Source of the DNA: Heliocidaris erythrogramma
Lineage: Eukaryota > Echinodermata > Echinoidea > Camarodonta > Echinometridae
Direction of reading: 5' to 3'
DNA: 64,000 bases
Assembly (NCBI GenBank): GCA_025617745.1
Contig: CM046868.1
Coordinates: 22,497,608 to 22,561,607 of the forward strand
The notes below the pieces were generated by a model. The model worked only from the letters and a program-made list of their open reading frames with translations. It was not told the DNA's origin and made no database searches. The position numbers were made by a program, and so were the translations under genes. Shown piece by piece: positions 35,028 through 48,600 of this stretch (position 1 is the first letter of the stretch; every line of letters begins with the position of its first letter).

Positions 35028-38000
35028 AGATTCACTTGCAGCCTCAACTATTTCTACAACTTCAAAAAACTTCCAAGATGCTAGACTAATGGGGTGTTAC
35101 AAGAAATTTGCGATTGATTGCAAGTTGCAACTGATCGGTACTGACCAATCAAAATCATTGTTGCAAGCACATCTTCTTGAATGGGCAGACCCTCAACCAT
35201 TCAGAATGGTTGTTCTAATTGGCTTTACAATTTGCAATTGATTGCAACTTTCTTGCAACACCCCATAAGACAATCATGTACGTGAAATTTTGTAATTTTT
35301 TTAAATTCAGAGAAAAGACCCGAGTGTTCTCTGACAGTGACGTTAAGGTATACATCACCTTTCTACAATAAAGACAGTGCTTTGTAATGCATGGTACGAC
35401 TCTTTGTAGCATGTTGTTGTTTCATATTTAAAAATAGTCTCAGTAGTAAATGCATAATAATGTTTTTACAATGTTGGATTAATCGTAGAAAGTATATTCA
35501 GTATTTTCATTAATGGGATTTTAACTAGTGAGTAGACATGATTGTTCCCTTGTGCTTTAGACGCAACTAATATCACTTAAAATTTTGGGGAATCATGTCC
35601 GATGCGATTTGATCATGCAGTTGTAAAGAAAGAATAGAAATATGGGAACTTGCTTTAATTTTAACTGTCTCAGATTAAGACTTGCACACTGCAAGGATCT
35701 ATGAGTTTGCTATGAATGTGAGGGATCCTTTGGAATTGGATTGAATGTACATTGTATTTGCAGTGGCTGCAGAGGTAAAAAGTGTGGATGCAAGTAAATG
35801 CAACTAATATCACTTGAATTTATTATGAATCATATCTGATGTAATGTAGACATACAGTGCTATGGAAAGGAAAAGTTGGGAACTTGGTTTATTTGTAACT
35901 ATCAGAGATTACTACTTGCATAATGCAAGGGTCCATGAGTTTACTGTGAATTCATTTTGGGATTGGATTGAATGTACAGTGTTCTTGCAGTGGATGCAGA
36001 GTACGGAAATTTGGATTTTGCGAAGTTGTGTCCAAAACTGACCAAAGCAGTAAGGAAGTAAGGAAGGTTTGTTGTGACCAGCAAACGAGTGCCATGGGAC
36101 TTCTTGACTATTTGTATGTGACTGTACAGGATGGGAAGTAAGTCGTCACTTGGGATGAAAAAAAGAAAATCTTTCCTCTTTACATCATTGCTTGTTGGTA
36201 GTGTTGGAAAAGTTATTTGACGAGTGTGTGTGAAATCAGAGTATTGACTGTGGCACGGTTTGCCATTTGTGAAGTTTCCATATGGTTATTAAGGTCTTTT
36301 CAGTGCTGAAAAATTATTGGAAAACACTCTTATATACATCAGGCTATGTTTTTTTTTAATTTTTAAATAAGTTTTGAAAAAAAGAAAAGACATTTCAAAA
36401 TAATTTGCACAAATTATAGAAACAACTTAAATTATGTTGAAAGTTGAGGTCTTGTAAGTTGTTAGTTTTCTGAAAGTGTTGCCATGACTTAAGCATTTAA
36501 ACTAGTTATTTTATAGTAATTAAAAAATTTTTTTACCAGAAACCCAAAACTATTAATACTTCTTTTTAGAGTTAAGTATAAGTGTTGATTAAATTCAGAT
36601 CAGTTTATAACAACTGACACATAAAATCACCTTGCATAATCCAAGTACTATAATCTTTCAACTACTGTTTATACCATCTATAGACTTGAATGGCTGTAAA
36701 AAGTTGTACAAAATGTTAATGTGTGTTTTGTGTTTTTGTATCACCTTGATCTGTAAGTACCTTGAGGCGTTATTCTTTCTTCATTTCGTCCAGAATAGCT
36801 CTATTTCATTCTATGCTAAAAGTGTGATTTCTTTATTTGAAATATCAACAATCCGTCTTCTTCTTGAGCTCTTTCAGCAGATTTTATATGAAAATTGAGA
36901 AAATGTAAAAGTTTTTGTACTCTTTTTTTTTTATAGTGGATCATTGTTATGAATTGAAGAACATTTGTGTGTGTTTTTGTAATCAGATATTTAATGTGCT
37001 GAATCATAGTGGATTTGATTGTGAATACATATTCTAGAAGTCATGCTCATTCTCTCTTTTAATCTGTTTATAATTATTATATTTGTACAATGTATATTAT
37101 GTAAAGAGGGATGATCAGTAGTAGTGATCATGTGCAAATATCTTATCTGAAAATGTAAATTATGTAAATGCAAGGTAGTGATGAATTTTACAGGAAATAA
37201 TGAAGGCAATATTCCATATTAATCCAAACAAAAGATGCTGTAGGTACGCTAACTATAGAGGATCATGTATTCATAAGCAAGTTAGAGAAAAAGGAGAAAC
37301 TGCCTTCATAATTGTTTGTGTACAACTGATTGTTTTCCAATCAAATTTCTGTTTTCTCTTATCTGTATCTTTTGAACTCTGTCCTCATTGCACTTTTATA
37401 AAACCTGTATGGTGTTTCTGTTGTGCTTTCCTGCATTCATTTACAATTCCAAGGCTATTGCAAAAGTTTGCAGCCTCCAAACCTCTGAAATCACATCATA
37501 TCAATTTTTTAATGTAAAATTTATATAATAGTGAGTTGAGAATTCTAATGAAACCGTCATGCAACTAGTAGAAGGGTTAAGTGCATTGCGCCATTCTGCT
37601 AGACACTGACAAGCACTATTGCGATATCAAAGCAGGTTATTTGCTTTAAAAACATGTGCTTAGATTACAAAATTACTAAAATAATGTAGTTGTCATCCAT
37701 TTTCATTTTTTCAATTTTTTAAAATCCTGTCATGTTTATAATGGTATAACATGTATAGAGCAATCAAAACATTATAAACGAGTTACCAGAAATTTGCTTT
37801 ATGGCATGCGCGTAAGCTAAAGCCCTTCTGCTGCCAGCAACACAACAAAATGATGAATTAGTGGTACCACAGACCTGCCAAGTAATACCATACTCATTTT
37901 CAGTGGTTATACTACAATTTGAAAATACTTTGAGGTTTCATCCAAAATATTCAGTTTTCAAAGATCCAGTCGTTCTGTTGTATTGTATCTGAGAAATACT

Positions 38001-38306
38001 AAATACATTGTACCTCCGCAAATTATGAATTTTCACCCTTTTCTGACAACTTGGCAGCTGTGGTACCAGGTATTTAAGTGGACTATAATTTCTACCAGGA
38101 TGAGAGAACTGCATAATCAGTAGCAGAAGACATGATTGTAAATGTAATTGTACATGTAGTTGGGAGTCATAATTTCTATTTATTGAGTGAAGTGAGAGAA
38201 TTCTATTCAATCCTGTTTGTGTAATTGTGTATAGCTGTCTAGCCTTGCCGTAGAACTCTGTGTATATTCCAGTTGCGAGTGTTAACAAGTATGTCTCTTA
38301 AATAAA
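35028..38306 (+). other. PDZD7 3' untranslated region / downstream sequence
   Basis: Follows the TAA at 35025-35027. Candidate polyadenylation signals AATAAA occur at 35367-35372 and 38301-38306; which one is used cannot be told. A partial duplication is visible: segments near 35540-35770 and 35800-35990 share gcaactaatatcacttgaa, gattggattgaatgtaca and gatgcagag words. No second gene is recognised. Confidence 0.5.
35089..35266. mobile_element. 178 bp MITE with atggggtgtt ends
   Basis: atggggtgttacaagaaa at the left and ttcttgcaacaccccat at the right are inverted, followed inward by ttgcgattgattgcaa and ttgcaattgattgcaa. It begins 61 bp after the PDZD7 stop codon and may be transcribed in the 3' UTR. 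Confidence 0.85.
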
Positions 38307-38369
38307 TCTTAATCTTTGTATTATTGTACATATGTATGGATCATGTTTAGACTGCTGTTATTAATTTGT

Positions 38370-38769
38370 AATAAGCCAGTTCGTAATAGGTAGATGTTAC
38401 AATTCCCCCATTGTGTACAAGCGCACGCACACACACACGCGCACGATCACACACACACACACATCTAGGTTTTCTATTGTTCGAATTTCAACCGATGACT
38501 CCACTATTGAATTGCGTCACAAAATTCATTGACGGAATAAACCTCACCAATTGTTGACGACCGATGACCTATTGAATTACTACCGATGACCCATTGTTCT
38601 CTTTGTTCGATGTCATCGGTTTGAATACGTACACATGTACACACCCACACACACCCACGCACCTATTTGGGTGGATATGCTACTTGTTTAGCAACTAAAA
38701 TTACACGGTCCCCGCATCATGGTGCACACTCTTTGACAACATTAAACAAACTTTACGAACTGGCTTATT
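38370..38769. mobile_element. MITE with aataagccagttcgtaa ends (copy 2)
   Basis: aataagccagttcgtaa and ttacgaactggcttatt are perfect 17 bp inverted ends. The interior contains CA repeats (38425-38462) and repeated accgatgac words. Same family as 31255-31583. Confidence 0.8.
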
Positions 38770-39186
38770 CATGATAAATTTATAGCTACATGTAATCAGT
38801 TTGCGTTTTAATCTATGACTGGCTGTTACACATATACTAGATTTGATTATGAGAATGGAATGAGAATCATCGTTGGAAATTAATGTATGTGCTTAAGATG
38901 CTACTACTCTTCCAAATACTAGAATGCCACAAAAATGAAGAGCATGGAGATGTGTAATTTTCTTATCTAAATAATGCCTATGAAAAAATATTCTTAACAA
39001 AAAACCAAGTTCAAGTCTTTCAAATTTATCCTATGCAACTTCAGAAAAAAAAAATCTGTAATTGTTCATTAACAAAATGCACTGAAGCTTATGAATCGAT
39101 AAGAAATTAGATTATTCATTTGAAGTAATGCAAGTGATACCAATGAAATGATATTCCTGTACTTACAGAAGATTTTTAACGCCAAT

Positions 39187-39355
39187 TACAGTGGAACTTT
39201 TTTATCATGAACACACTCAACTCTCTTCTCAAGTTTGTTTTTCAACCCTCGCTATTGTATTCTATTTTTTTTAGCCCTGGTATAACAAGATTTCAATATG
39301 ACAAGGGAATTCCCCTTGATCCCAAAGAAGTTTGTTATGAAGAGGTTCCACTGTA
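39187..39355. mobile_element. Tc1/mariner-like MITE with TA-flanked cagtggaac ends
   Basis: tacagtggaac at the left and gttccactgta at the right, both flanked by TA, as expected for Tc1/mariner target duplications. The interior (gccctggtataacaagattt, aagaagtttgtta) matches the copies in the 720 bp array. Confidence 0.75.
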
Positions 39356-41788
39356 TAAGATGCAGGATGGATATGATTTTTCCACCCCGATACAGGCTAT
39401 TGCTAAAAAAAAATTCTTCAATATTTGAAATTGTCGAATTGAAATACAGCATAGATTTAAATGAAATCGGAGGTTATTTATTCACGGAGTAGAGGAGTAG
39501 AGGTATCTTCACATTCTTCCGTCCAAATTCCGATACCTATCTCTCACTTTGCAAAAAAATAACCATGTCTTATTAAATACTCTTTCAGTATTAGAGTTAG
39601 ATGGCTGAATACCCTGTAAGGTCTATGGTGTAAAGCATATTTAATCCGTTATAGCCCTATTAATATATTTTCCATGTGTTTTATACATTACTGAAAGGCT
39701 GCATTTTAAAAACCTAATGATTAGTATTTAAAGGGTTTGATACTGTTCAGTCCAAGAAGATGATTGTAATGTGTGCTAGAAAACAAAACCATTTTTAATG
39801 AAAACTACAAAATGAAATCGTTAAGCATATAGAATTTAAAAAAATTATTAATTTCAAAACCGTCCAATTCTAAAATTTTCACAACTTTAAAAATGGTACT
39901 ACAAGAGATATTTGCTTGTATTCCAAGAAACTCTAAATATAATTTCATGTAATATATGCCAAGTCTTTTGTTGTAGCTTTTGATACTGCAGATGTATGAC
40001 TTTCTTATTCTCTGTTTCTCGTAGGCTGACTGACAGGATGACATGTATCTTGTGTTGAGAGTTAAATTATCTATCAAACTGTTTATCAAACTGTTTATCA
40101 TTTGTGTAATATGCTAAAGGAATAAACAGCTATGTGCTTTGGAGGCTTTCATAGATAAATGAGATATTTCATTGTCTTTTTTATAAATATTTTATCCATC
40201 TAATATCCTGGCTCTGTAACATGACCTTGGAAAAAAAAAATCTGATGGACATCTAAAAAACATTATATAACACACACTTATGCATATTCCCCTTATCTGC
40301 ACCTACATTAATTGGATATAATTGGATATAATTGGATATAAATAGATCAGTTCACAGACACATTCAATTTTCATGCCCCTACGAGGTGATAAAAAACATT
40401 CATCACTTGACTACTGAATTCTTTAACTCTCATAGGCTTAATACAGGAGACACCCGGTTCCCGTAGGCTATGGGTTAATAACTTGAAAGTTACAACTTGT
40501 ACCAGACTGAGGTTTTCACAATGTAGAGTTGGAGGATGTCACATTTAGTTGGAATGCATTTTGTGAAAGTTCCTTAATAAATATTCTTAAAATAATATCA
40601 AGGCCACAACAATGCACATTGCAACTGTCATATTCCAACCTTTTGCTATCCACGTTTTGCATTATAAGAAAAAAAAAAAAAAAGATACACAACTCTCAAA
40701 AGAATATACAGTGAGATATGCAACATTTAGAAAATTGACTTTATTTCATTCATATCTTCTTTCTAATGTCATTTTGACATTGCAACATAAGCTATTATAC
40801 CATACAATTCACATTTTGGCACTCCTGTAGTAGAATAGAGCAACAATAATGACCAATACCGATATAGGCATCGATCGATTTGTGACATTTCTAAGGAAAG
40901 GTCAACAGGAAGGAAACACACCTGCTCAAATCCGCTGATTTTCTCTGAGCACAAGCTGTAAACTGACCTTAATATGTGTTCAAATATGAGGAGGTATTCT
41001 TGACAAATATTCTATACCGGTACTTTGAAAAGAGGTATAATAAAGTGGAGAGCAATATGTCGGGAATATGGATTCAAAAGGGAGGAGGGGGGGGGGGGTG
41101 ATGAAAGGGGTGGGACGTCTTTTAGGAAGACATGTTTATTGCATCAAAAGTACAATATTGCTGGATTTCTTTTCATCATAATATCAGTTATATTTCAAAA
41201 AGGGTTGCAAAACAGACCTTTACATTAACAATAGTAGGGTTGCCATGCTATCCTATTAATTTCCACTCCTTTGTTTCATTCTCTAATATTCTTCTCATAT
41301 CATGTCTCCTTTAAGAGCAGATGTGTCATTTATGTGCGTCATTTATGTGCTTCATTCCCTCCTCCAACACCACCATCTACATGTATGTGTCCTCCAAGGT
41401 ACTATCTTCATCATCTTTTCCCCACTGAACTGCAGTCCTGTCACTCATCTGTTTAATTCTCTTTCTCCATCGTAACCACTGAAGTATCCTCAAACTGGGT
41501 TGCAGGACACATCCTCATATCATCCTCATACTGTGCATTATTTGTTTGAAGATGGGGCATGTCAATCATCTGTTCGATTCTCTTCTTCCATCATAAGAAT
41601 TCAAGCATGCTCTAAGTGGGTTGGCGGCCCCAAACTCGTATCACCCTTATACTGTTAGGTGATGTTTCTCTTTGAAGAGGGCGCATGTCAACAATCTACT
41701 TCATTGTCTTTCCCACCACCACTAATGAGGTGTCGTCTAGCCGAGTCTTTTCCTCTTCATCTTCTGTTTCTACGGGAGGATGGGCTTG
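39356..41788. other. Intergenic between convergent genes and ANAPC4 3' region
   Basis: No gene recognised. It includes a triplicated attggatata word at 40312-40340. Possible minus-strand AATAAA signals for ANAPC4 read as tttatt at 41135-41140 and 40740-40745. The segment 41440-41788 carries decayed copies of the ANAPC4 tail exon. Confidence 0.5.
41440..41788 (-). repeat. Decayed tandem copies of the ANAPC4 last exon in its 3' UTR
   Basis: The end of the coding exon (tgtcaaccgtctgttacatt, cctccaccactaccattgag, gtgtcctctagttgcg) is echoed at about 41687 (tgtcaacaatctacttcatt, ccaccaccactaatgaggtg), 41565 (tgtcaatcatctgttcgatt) and 41445 (cactcatctgtttaattctc). The spacing is roughly 100-125 bp and the copies are progressively diverged. 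They lie after the stop codon. Confidence 0.65.
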
Positions 41789-42699
41789 TCAACCGTCTGT
41801 TACATTCCCCTCCTCCACCACTACCATTGAGGTGTCCTCTAGTTGCGTCTCTTCATCCTCATCATCTTCATCTTCACCCTCGTCTTCAGCATCCATATCA
41901 AAGAGTCGTACCCTCCTCTGGTTAGAGAACAGCTGAATGACAAAGACAAAATGTCAAGAATGATGCCCACACAGGAATACAGAAACACTGAGAAATTGCA
42001 GATCACCCAAGTATTTTATATTCACTTTGACGTGTTCCCAGCATTTCACGAAAACAAAATTCCCTGATATTTCCTTGATTCCCCCCCCCCCCCCGGATCT
42101 TTTTCTCACAAATGCAGAGCAAAGAAACAAAAACAAAAGCAAACATTGAAACTATCACTTCTTTTGAGGAACAATAAAATCCACTCATTAAAAATGAAAA
42201 TGCTGAACTCAGAGTACCTGTATTCACATATCTCAGCACACACAAAAAGAAATGTTACCTCAAAAGGAGCAAAAAGCATAAACACCACAAAAGACAACAA
42301 CACACAAACAAAATATGACAGCAACCCCTCAATGGTGTTCATGCTGTTTGATTTTTTTTCCTTTAAATGGAGGCAACTTTTTTATTTTTGATGAAGTAAG
42401 ATAAGGTGAATACAGGTAACCTGTGCTCTGGTATATAATTTTCACTGAGCACAATTTAATGAGTGTCTCTCTATAGAAGTGATCAACGCCTTGTAAATAA
42501 TGCCACTGTGCACATCTCAACAATGAAATTAGTCTAAATTTGTAAGAGCCACATCATTTGCTGAGACAAAATTCAACATGTTTTAGATACGGTACTTACA
42601 ATGCAGGCAACCTTCCTTGACCCACTGACCGCTAGCCGTCCAGCTATCATGTTGTCCATCCGTCTGGATGTTACTAGTGGGCCTGCATCAAATGATGAC
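41789..42699 (-). CDS. ANAPC4: ANAPC4 last two exons with acidic C-terminus
   Basis: 42600-42699 encodes TSRRMDNMIAGRLAVSGSRK and VACI. 41789-41932 encodes LFSNQRRVRLFDMDAEDEGE, more Asp/Glu, then TQLEDTSMVVVEEGNVTDG and a stop. The RKVACI/RVRLFDMD blocks followed by acid match the APC4 C-terminus, where human APC4 continues with further acidic and SUMO-site sequence that is absent here. Confidence 0.9.
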
Positions 42700-45600
42700 C
42701 TGGACAGAAAGTGAAAGAAATCCCAATTGCTTTCATAAACAGGTGTAATCTTATTCTTAATTGTTAGGCTTACAAAACTGTTAAACACTGGTTATGGTAG
42801 ATATTAGCACCGTGGTGCTCCAACATATGTTCCAGGCTTTATTTTGTCAAAGTAATAGGATTAGGATTAGGGGTAGGGTTGCAATAGAAGGCAGTTTCGT
42901 AATGTAGGCATGTACCTTTAAACCCAATTATGTAATCGGAGGGTTGGACAAACAACGGTGACTGGCGGTGCGAAGTTGCTATTGTACATCGTGTTTCACT
43001 GTGCAACTACTGTCCTTTGTTTGCTATTGAACTGTTTGTTGCATTATTATTTGAACAGATTATTGACAGATGAGGAGGAGGGAATTTCAAATTAAAAGTT
43101 TGGATATCTTTTTCATCATACTATTTAATATTTCGAGCATACTAACGGTTCAAACAAAGATCGGAAAATGGGAGAACACTGTTACTGGACGTGTAACAGC
43201 GACACCCACTATGACCAACGGCAACGTCCACATACATATAAGGGGTTTTTTCATCCCCTTTCATAAACAGAAAGTGATGGACAAATGCAAAATTTGGTTG
43301 AAAGCATGCGGAAGGAAAGACTTTGGTGTGGATAACATTTAAAAATCTACATACATCTGTTCAAAACATTTTGTCTGGGGAGCAGGGCCAACCTGGTACC
43401 CGAGCACCAACATCCTAATATGTCCACTATCAATTCCACTATGAAAACACCAATACTAACTCCACTATTTCTACTTCTACTAATATTTCATTTCATTTCA
43501 TTTATTATTCTTCACATTAAAAAACAAAAATATACAGAGTCATATACATACGTAATTGCACAATTGAAATTTGGAGTACGTGTACATGTATATAAATATA
43601 CCATTATAAAAGAATCATAGATAAACAGACATAGAACAATACAGAATAAGCAACTTAATGTGAATGGGGATAGAAAAAGCAAAGCTTATCGAGTCTAGCC
43701 CCGGGCTAATAAATGTTAGGTATTTTTTATATGGCCTGATAAAGAAAACAAAACAAAACAGAACAGAAAACAATAACAATGGATTGGAACATAATAATAA
43801 CATATGTATTGAGATAAAACTTTAAAAACCTGATAGTTTACTTGGAGTTAATGAGATATTTTTTGTATTTTAGCTTAAATTGTCGTAATGATTTAGATTG
43901 TTTAATGTTGTCCTCTATAACAGACCATGTAAGGTAACCCTGATACTTAACACTACTCTGACCAATAGCGGTTCTGTAATAAATACTATATAATTTCTTG
44001 GAGTTTCGAGTGTTATAATAATGAACATCACTGTTACACCTATACCAGTTTTGAAACGAGTTTGGAAGCAGTCCATTCTCCGATTTATACATAAATTCTC
44101 CCAGTTGTAACTTACTCAGTTCATATACAGTTAATACCCTATACTGTTTAAATAGATTGTTAGTATGGGCTAAATAATGAGATTTGGCAACTATGCGTAT
44201 CACGCGTTTTTGCAACAAATACAGTCGTTTTAACAATGTATTTGAGGCACTTATCCATATCATATTCCCATATTGTAAGTGAGGCAAGATTAACGAATTA
44301 TACAGTAGAAGGAGTACCTTTGAAGGTAATACGAATTTCAACTTTGACAAAATTCCAGTAACCCTAGAGATTTTCAATGCAATGTCATTAATTTGTAAAA
44401 TCAGCATTGATTTTCTTATTTACTATATAAATCTATATACCTACCTATTATGCCTGTAGTCTTGACTACGGGACCCCTTCGAGAATTATCACACATGTGT
44501 CACAATATTGTGCGCACCCCCCGTAATCCTATTGTCCCCTTCGCCACTCACGCGCGTCAATACGCTACGGCCATCTTCCTCTTTTGCGAGCAACCCCAAG
44601 AAGAAACATGTTGCTTGCAAGGAGCGGGGAAGGAGGGAGGGTCATAGGTAGGTATATAGATTTATATAGTAAATAAGAAAATCAGTGCTGATTTTACAAA
44701 TTTACTGCAATAAATCATATATACCTACCTATTATGCCAGACCAGCGCCAACTCAAAGACCGGGAGGCATGTTTCGAGCGGAAGGAAATAGGATTACACC
44801 AAAGACTACAAAGAAGACACAGCGGCCTTCAAGGTGGCTGACGCAAACAAAGCTTCACCTGCGGGAATATCCCTAAGGTAGCAAGAAATGAAGGAATTGG
44901 GCGAACGCCAATAAGCAGCCTTCAAAATATCAACAAGCGCCACACCTTGAAACAGAGCCCAAGAAGTGCTGACACTACGAGTATCATGAGCACGAGGCTT
45001 ACTGTCGGATAAAAGAGCCTCTGTGCCAGCGGCCCTAATAGCTTCAACGATCCATCTAGAAATGGAATCAAGAGAGGCAGGAGAAAAAGGCTCTCTAGTG
45101 ATCAGGAACAACTGATCATCCTTACGATAAGACTTAGTCTTATCAATATACCATTTGAGAGCCCTAACAGGACACCAAACTTTGTCCTCACGCACCGAAG
45201 AAAAGTCAGAAAGCGGACAAAGAAAAATCTCAACAGGACCGGAGGTAGCTGTCTGATTCTTGGCAACGAAAGAAGCCCTAGGAATCAACCTAACACCTTT
45301 TCTCTCCCAGCGAACATGACCAGGAGTAAGACAGAGGGCATGAAGAGTACTGCGCCTCTGCCCAGAGGCAATAGCTACCAAAAAGAGCGTCTTAACCGTA
45401 AGATGATGAAGCGAAGCTTCACCTAACGGTTCAAAAGGAGGTTTCGCCAAGGCCTCCAGGACCTTAGGCAGACTCCAAGACGGCACTAACTTAGAAAACG
45501 AAGGTCGTTTCAGAAAGAACGAACGAATCAAACCACTTAGCAGCGGGGAATTGGAAATCCCCGAACCATCCGAAAAACCCGAATGAATGGCCCCGATCGC

Positions 45601-48600
45601 CGAACGGTAGCCTCGGATAGTAGAAATAGATCTCCCTTTGTCAAATAACGAGATTAAGAAATCCGCAATTGAACCAATAGGAGCCTTAGAAGGGGTTTGA
45701 TTTCTCTCTTTGCACCAAAGGAAAAAGACCGAGAGACGGGAATTGTAAATTTCCCTAGTAGAGACCCTACGACTGGACATTAAAAAGTCCGCGGCTCTAT
45801 CAGAGAGACCCGACTGTCTTGCAGATTCCCTGACAGGGGCCAAGCAGTCAAATGAAGAGACTCCGGATTGTGGTGAAGAATCCCCGATAGGGGCTGTAAC
45901 ACCAGATCCGCTCTTAACGGGAGAACTAACGGTTGAGCCCTTAGAAGGCTCATAAGTTCCGGAAACCAATTCCTCCTGGGCCAAAAGGGAGCTATTACAA
46001 GCACCCTCGCCCGATCTTCCCTGATTTTCCGCAAGGCACGCGGAATCAGTTGGAAGGGAGGAAAGGCGAATCCCTGAAGGTTCTCCCAGCTGAGGGAGAA
46101 AGCATCGAGAGCCCATGCTCCCTGATCGCGAACACGGGAGCAATACTTCGGCAGCTGGTGATTTAGCACCGACGCAAATAGATCCACTTCCAGTGGACCT
46201 AGGCAACTGCGAATGCGGCAAAATACCTCCGGATGGAGCATCCATTCCGATGGAAGATACCTGCCCCGGGACAGAAAATCCGCAATGAGGTTTTCCCGAC
46301 CGGGGATGAAAGAGGCCACGGGTGTGATTGCCATGCGACGACACCACCTCCACAGCTGAGCTGCTAGGGCATTCAAGGCAACCGAACGAGTGCCTCCCTG
46401 CCGATTGATATATGCCGCCACAGTAACGTTGTCCGTGAGAATCAGAACCGAACGACTGAGAAGTCGACTTCTGAAATGGAGCAAGGTCAACAGAACTGCC
46501 ATAAACTCCAGGACATTGATATGAGGAAGAGTCCCAAGATGAGACCAATCCCCCGCAACCGTGCTGCCGTTGCAGTGTCCTCCCCACCCCAACCGAGAGG
46601 CGTCCGTCGAAACCGATATCGACGGAAGAGGGACAGAGAAGGACCTGCCTCGCGCGAGAAACACCTCGCTCGTCCAACAAGCGAGAAGAGACTTGATCTT
46701 TACTGGTACTGGAATCCAGACCAAAAGAGAGTCTTTTCCCGGCTTGAAGAACCTGAGGAGATGTCTCTGAAAGGGTCTCATGAGGAGCCGGCAGTCCTCT
46801 AAAACATCAACTAGACTGGCTAGATAACCTAGAAACTGAAGCCACTGTCTGGCCGAGACTCTTCTGGCCAGCAAGAGCTTGCGAGCCGCAGAGACAATGG
46901 TGAGAATCCTGTCTCGACTGGGCCGAGCTAACTGATTCCTTATGTCTAACACCGCCCCCAGAAAAACTGGGCTGCGAGTGGGGACTAACTCTGACTTTTC
47001 CCAATTTATTAGGAAACCTAAGTCTTAAGAGAGACGAGCAAACGAGTCTCGTCCAACAAACGATCGCGCGACTCCGCAAGGAGAAGCCAATCGTCCAGGT
47101 AACAAAACAACCGCAGGCCGCGACGCCTCAGAAAGGCCGCTAGCACCGCTACAACTTGAGTAAAAACCCGAGGGGCCGGGCGCAGCCCGAAGGGAAGAGC
47201 CCGAAAACGATAAGTCTCCGAGAGGAAGGAGAACCCCAGAAGATCGCGAGATGCGCGATGAATGGGAATGTGAAAGTATGCGTCCTTGAGATCTATCGAG
47301 ACCGCGTAGTCTTCCCTTTTGATCAACGGAAGAATGGAGGCAAGAGTCTCCATCCGAAAATGAACCGGAGGAATAAATTTGTTTATCCTCTTTAGGTTCA
47401 GTATCAAACGAAGTTTTCCCGAGCGCTTGGGAATAACAAATATTGGAGAAAGGGAAAGAGACGGCCTGTCTCTTACCCTTTCTATAGCCCTCTTTTCCAA
47501 AAGAGACTCGATCTCCTTCGAAGCATGAGACCGAGACAGGGCAGACATGGGAGGTGACCGAATTCTTATAGCCCCTCCGGGGAGCGAGGCGCAAAGATCT
47601 ATGAAGAATCCGTCTCGCACGACGGAGAGAACAAACACGTCCCCGGAGATGGCCTCCCAAGCGGGGAGAAACGCATGAAGTCGGCCACCTACCACATTCG
47701 GTCGAACAAGCGCTCGGGGAAAAACATCAAAATCCAGGCTTGGCCTTCTGCGAAGCCATCGCCTTACCACGAGAACCTCTCGAAAAGCCCCTGCCACGAC
47801 TCCCTCTCCCACGAGACGGAGCTGGCTGAGGCTCAGGAGGCGGGACCCTAGACACGCGACTGCGTTGACCCGAAACGGGACCAGCAGGTCTACGCCGAAC
47901 AGGGGCCCGCGTTGGCTTAGAGCTAGTGTGAAACTGCTTAGTCATATCCGAGATCTGCTTTCGCGCATCGATCTCTCTTTGAAACACCGTAGCGAATTTA
48001 CCACCAAAAAGCGAAGGACCCCGAGACGGAACATCTCGGAGAAGTTGAGCAATGCCCGACTCTCTAACACCCAGTGCTGAGAGAGCCGAGGTCCTGCGAC
48101 GGAACGTAGCCGAAGCAGCTGCTGTGGAAAGCTGCGACCACTGCAGACAAAAAAGAGTATGCAGCAAGTCGTCAATAATCAGCTTGTCACCATCGGTAAC
48201 ATTCAACTCCTCCGCCCTGGACCTAAGGTCGGAGAGAAGCCCTTGAAAAGCCGCCAAACGCATCCCTGACCTAATGTGGTTTTCAATATTAGACCAAATC
48301 TTATCCTCCGCCCTGAACGCAGCGGAGGTAAGCGGATTAGTCGCCCGCAAGCGACGACCAACCTCTAAAATCTCAGGAGAAAGAATCTTAGCCTTGAAAA
48401 AGCTGTCTTGGTCCTGAGAACAAAAGGCAAAGGCCTTACCCCTGACCGCATTAGATCGCTTAACCAACAGCGCGGCCTCAATGCGGTCATACTCCAGCTT
48501 GAAAACCTCCTCAAGAGCAATACCCTCAGAGGAGACCTGCTGCTTGAAATTCCAACGCGAAGTCGAACCCTGCGCGCGGGTTGACTGAACTTCAGGGAGA

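Noticed and set aside
44450..44647. Small frame MPVVLTTGPLREL in both DIRS ends
   Set aside because: It is the inverted terminal repeat read in frame, not a gene.
45780..46680. N-terminal 300 residues of the open frame upstream of the DIRS recombinase
   Set aside because: It overlaps RNase H/methyltransferase in another frame and has Ser/Gly-rich shadow composition. The recombinase similarity begins near 45820.
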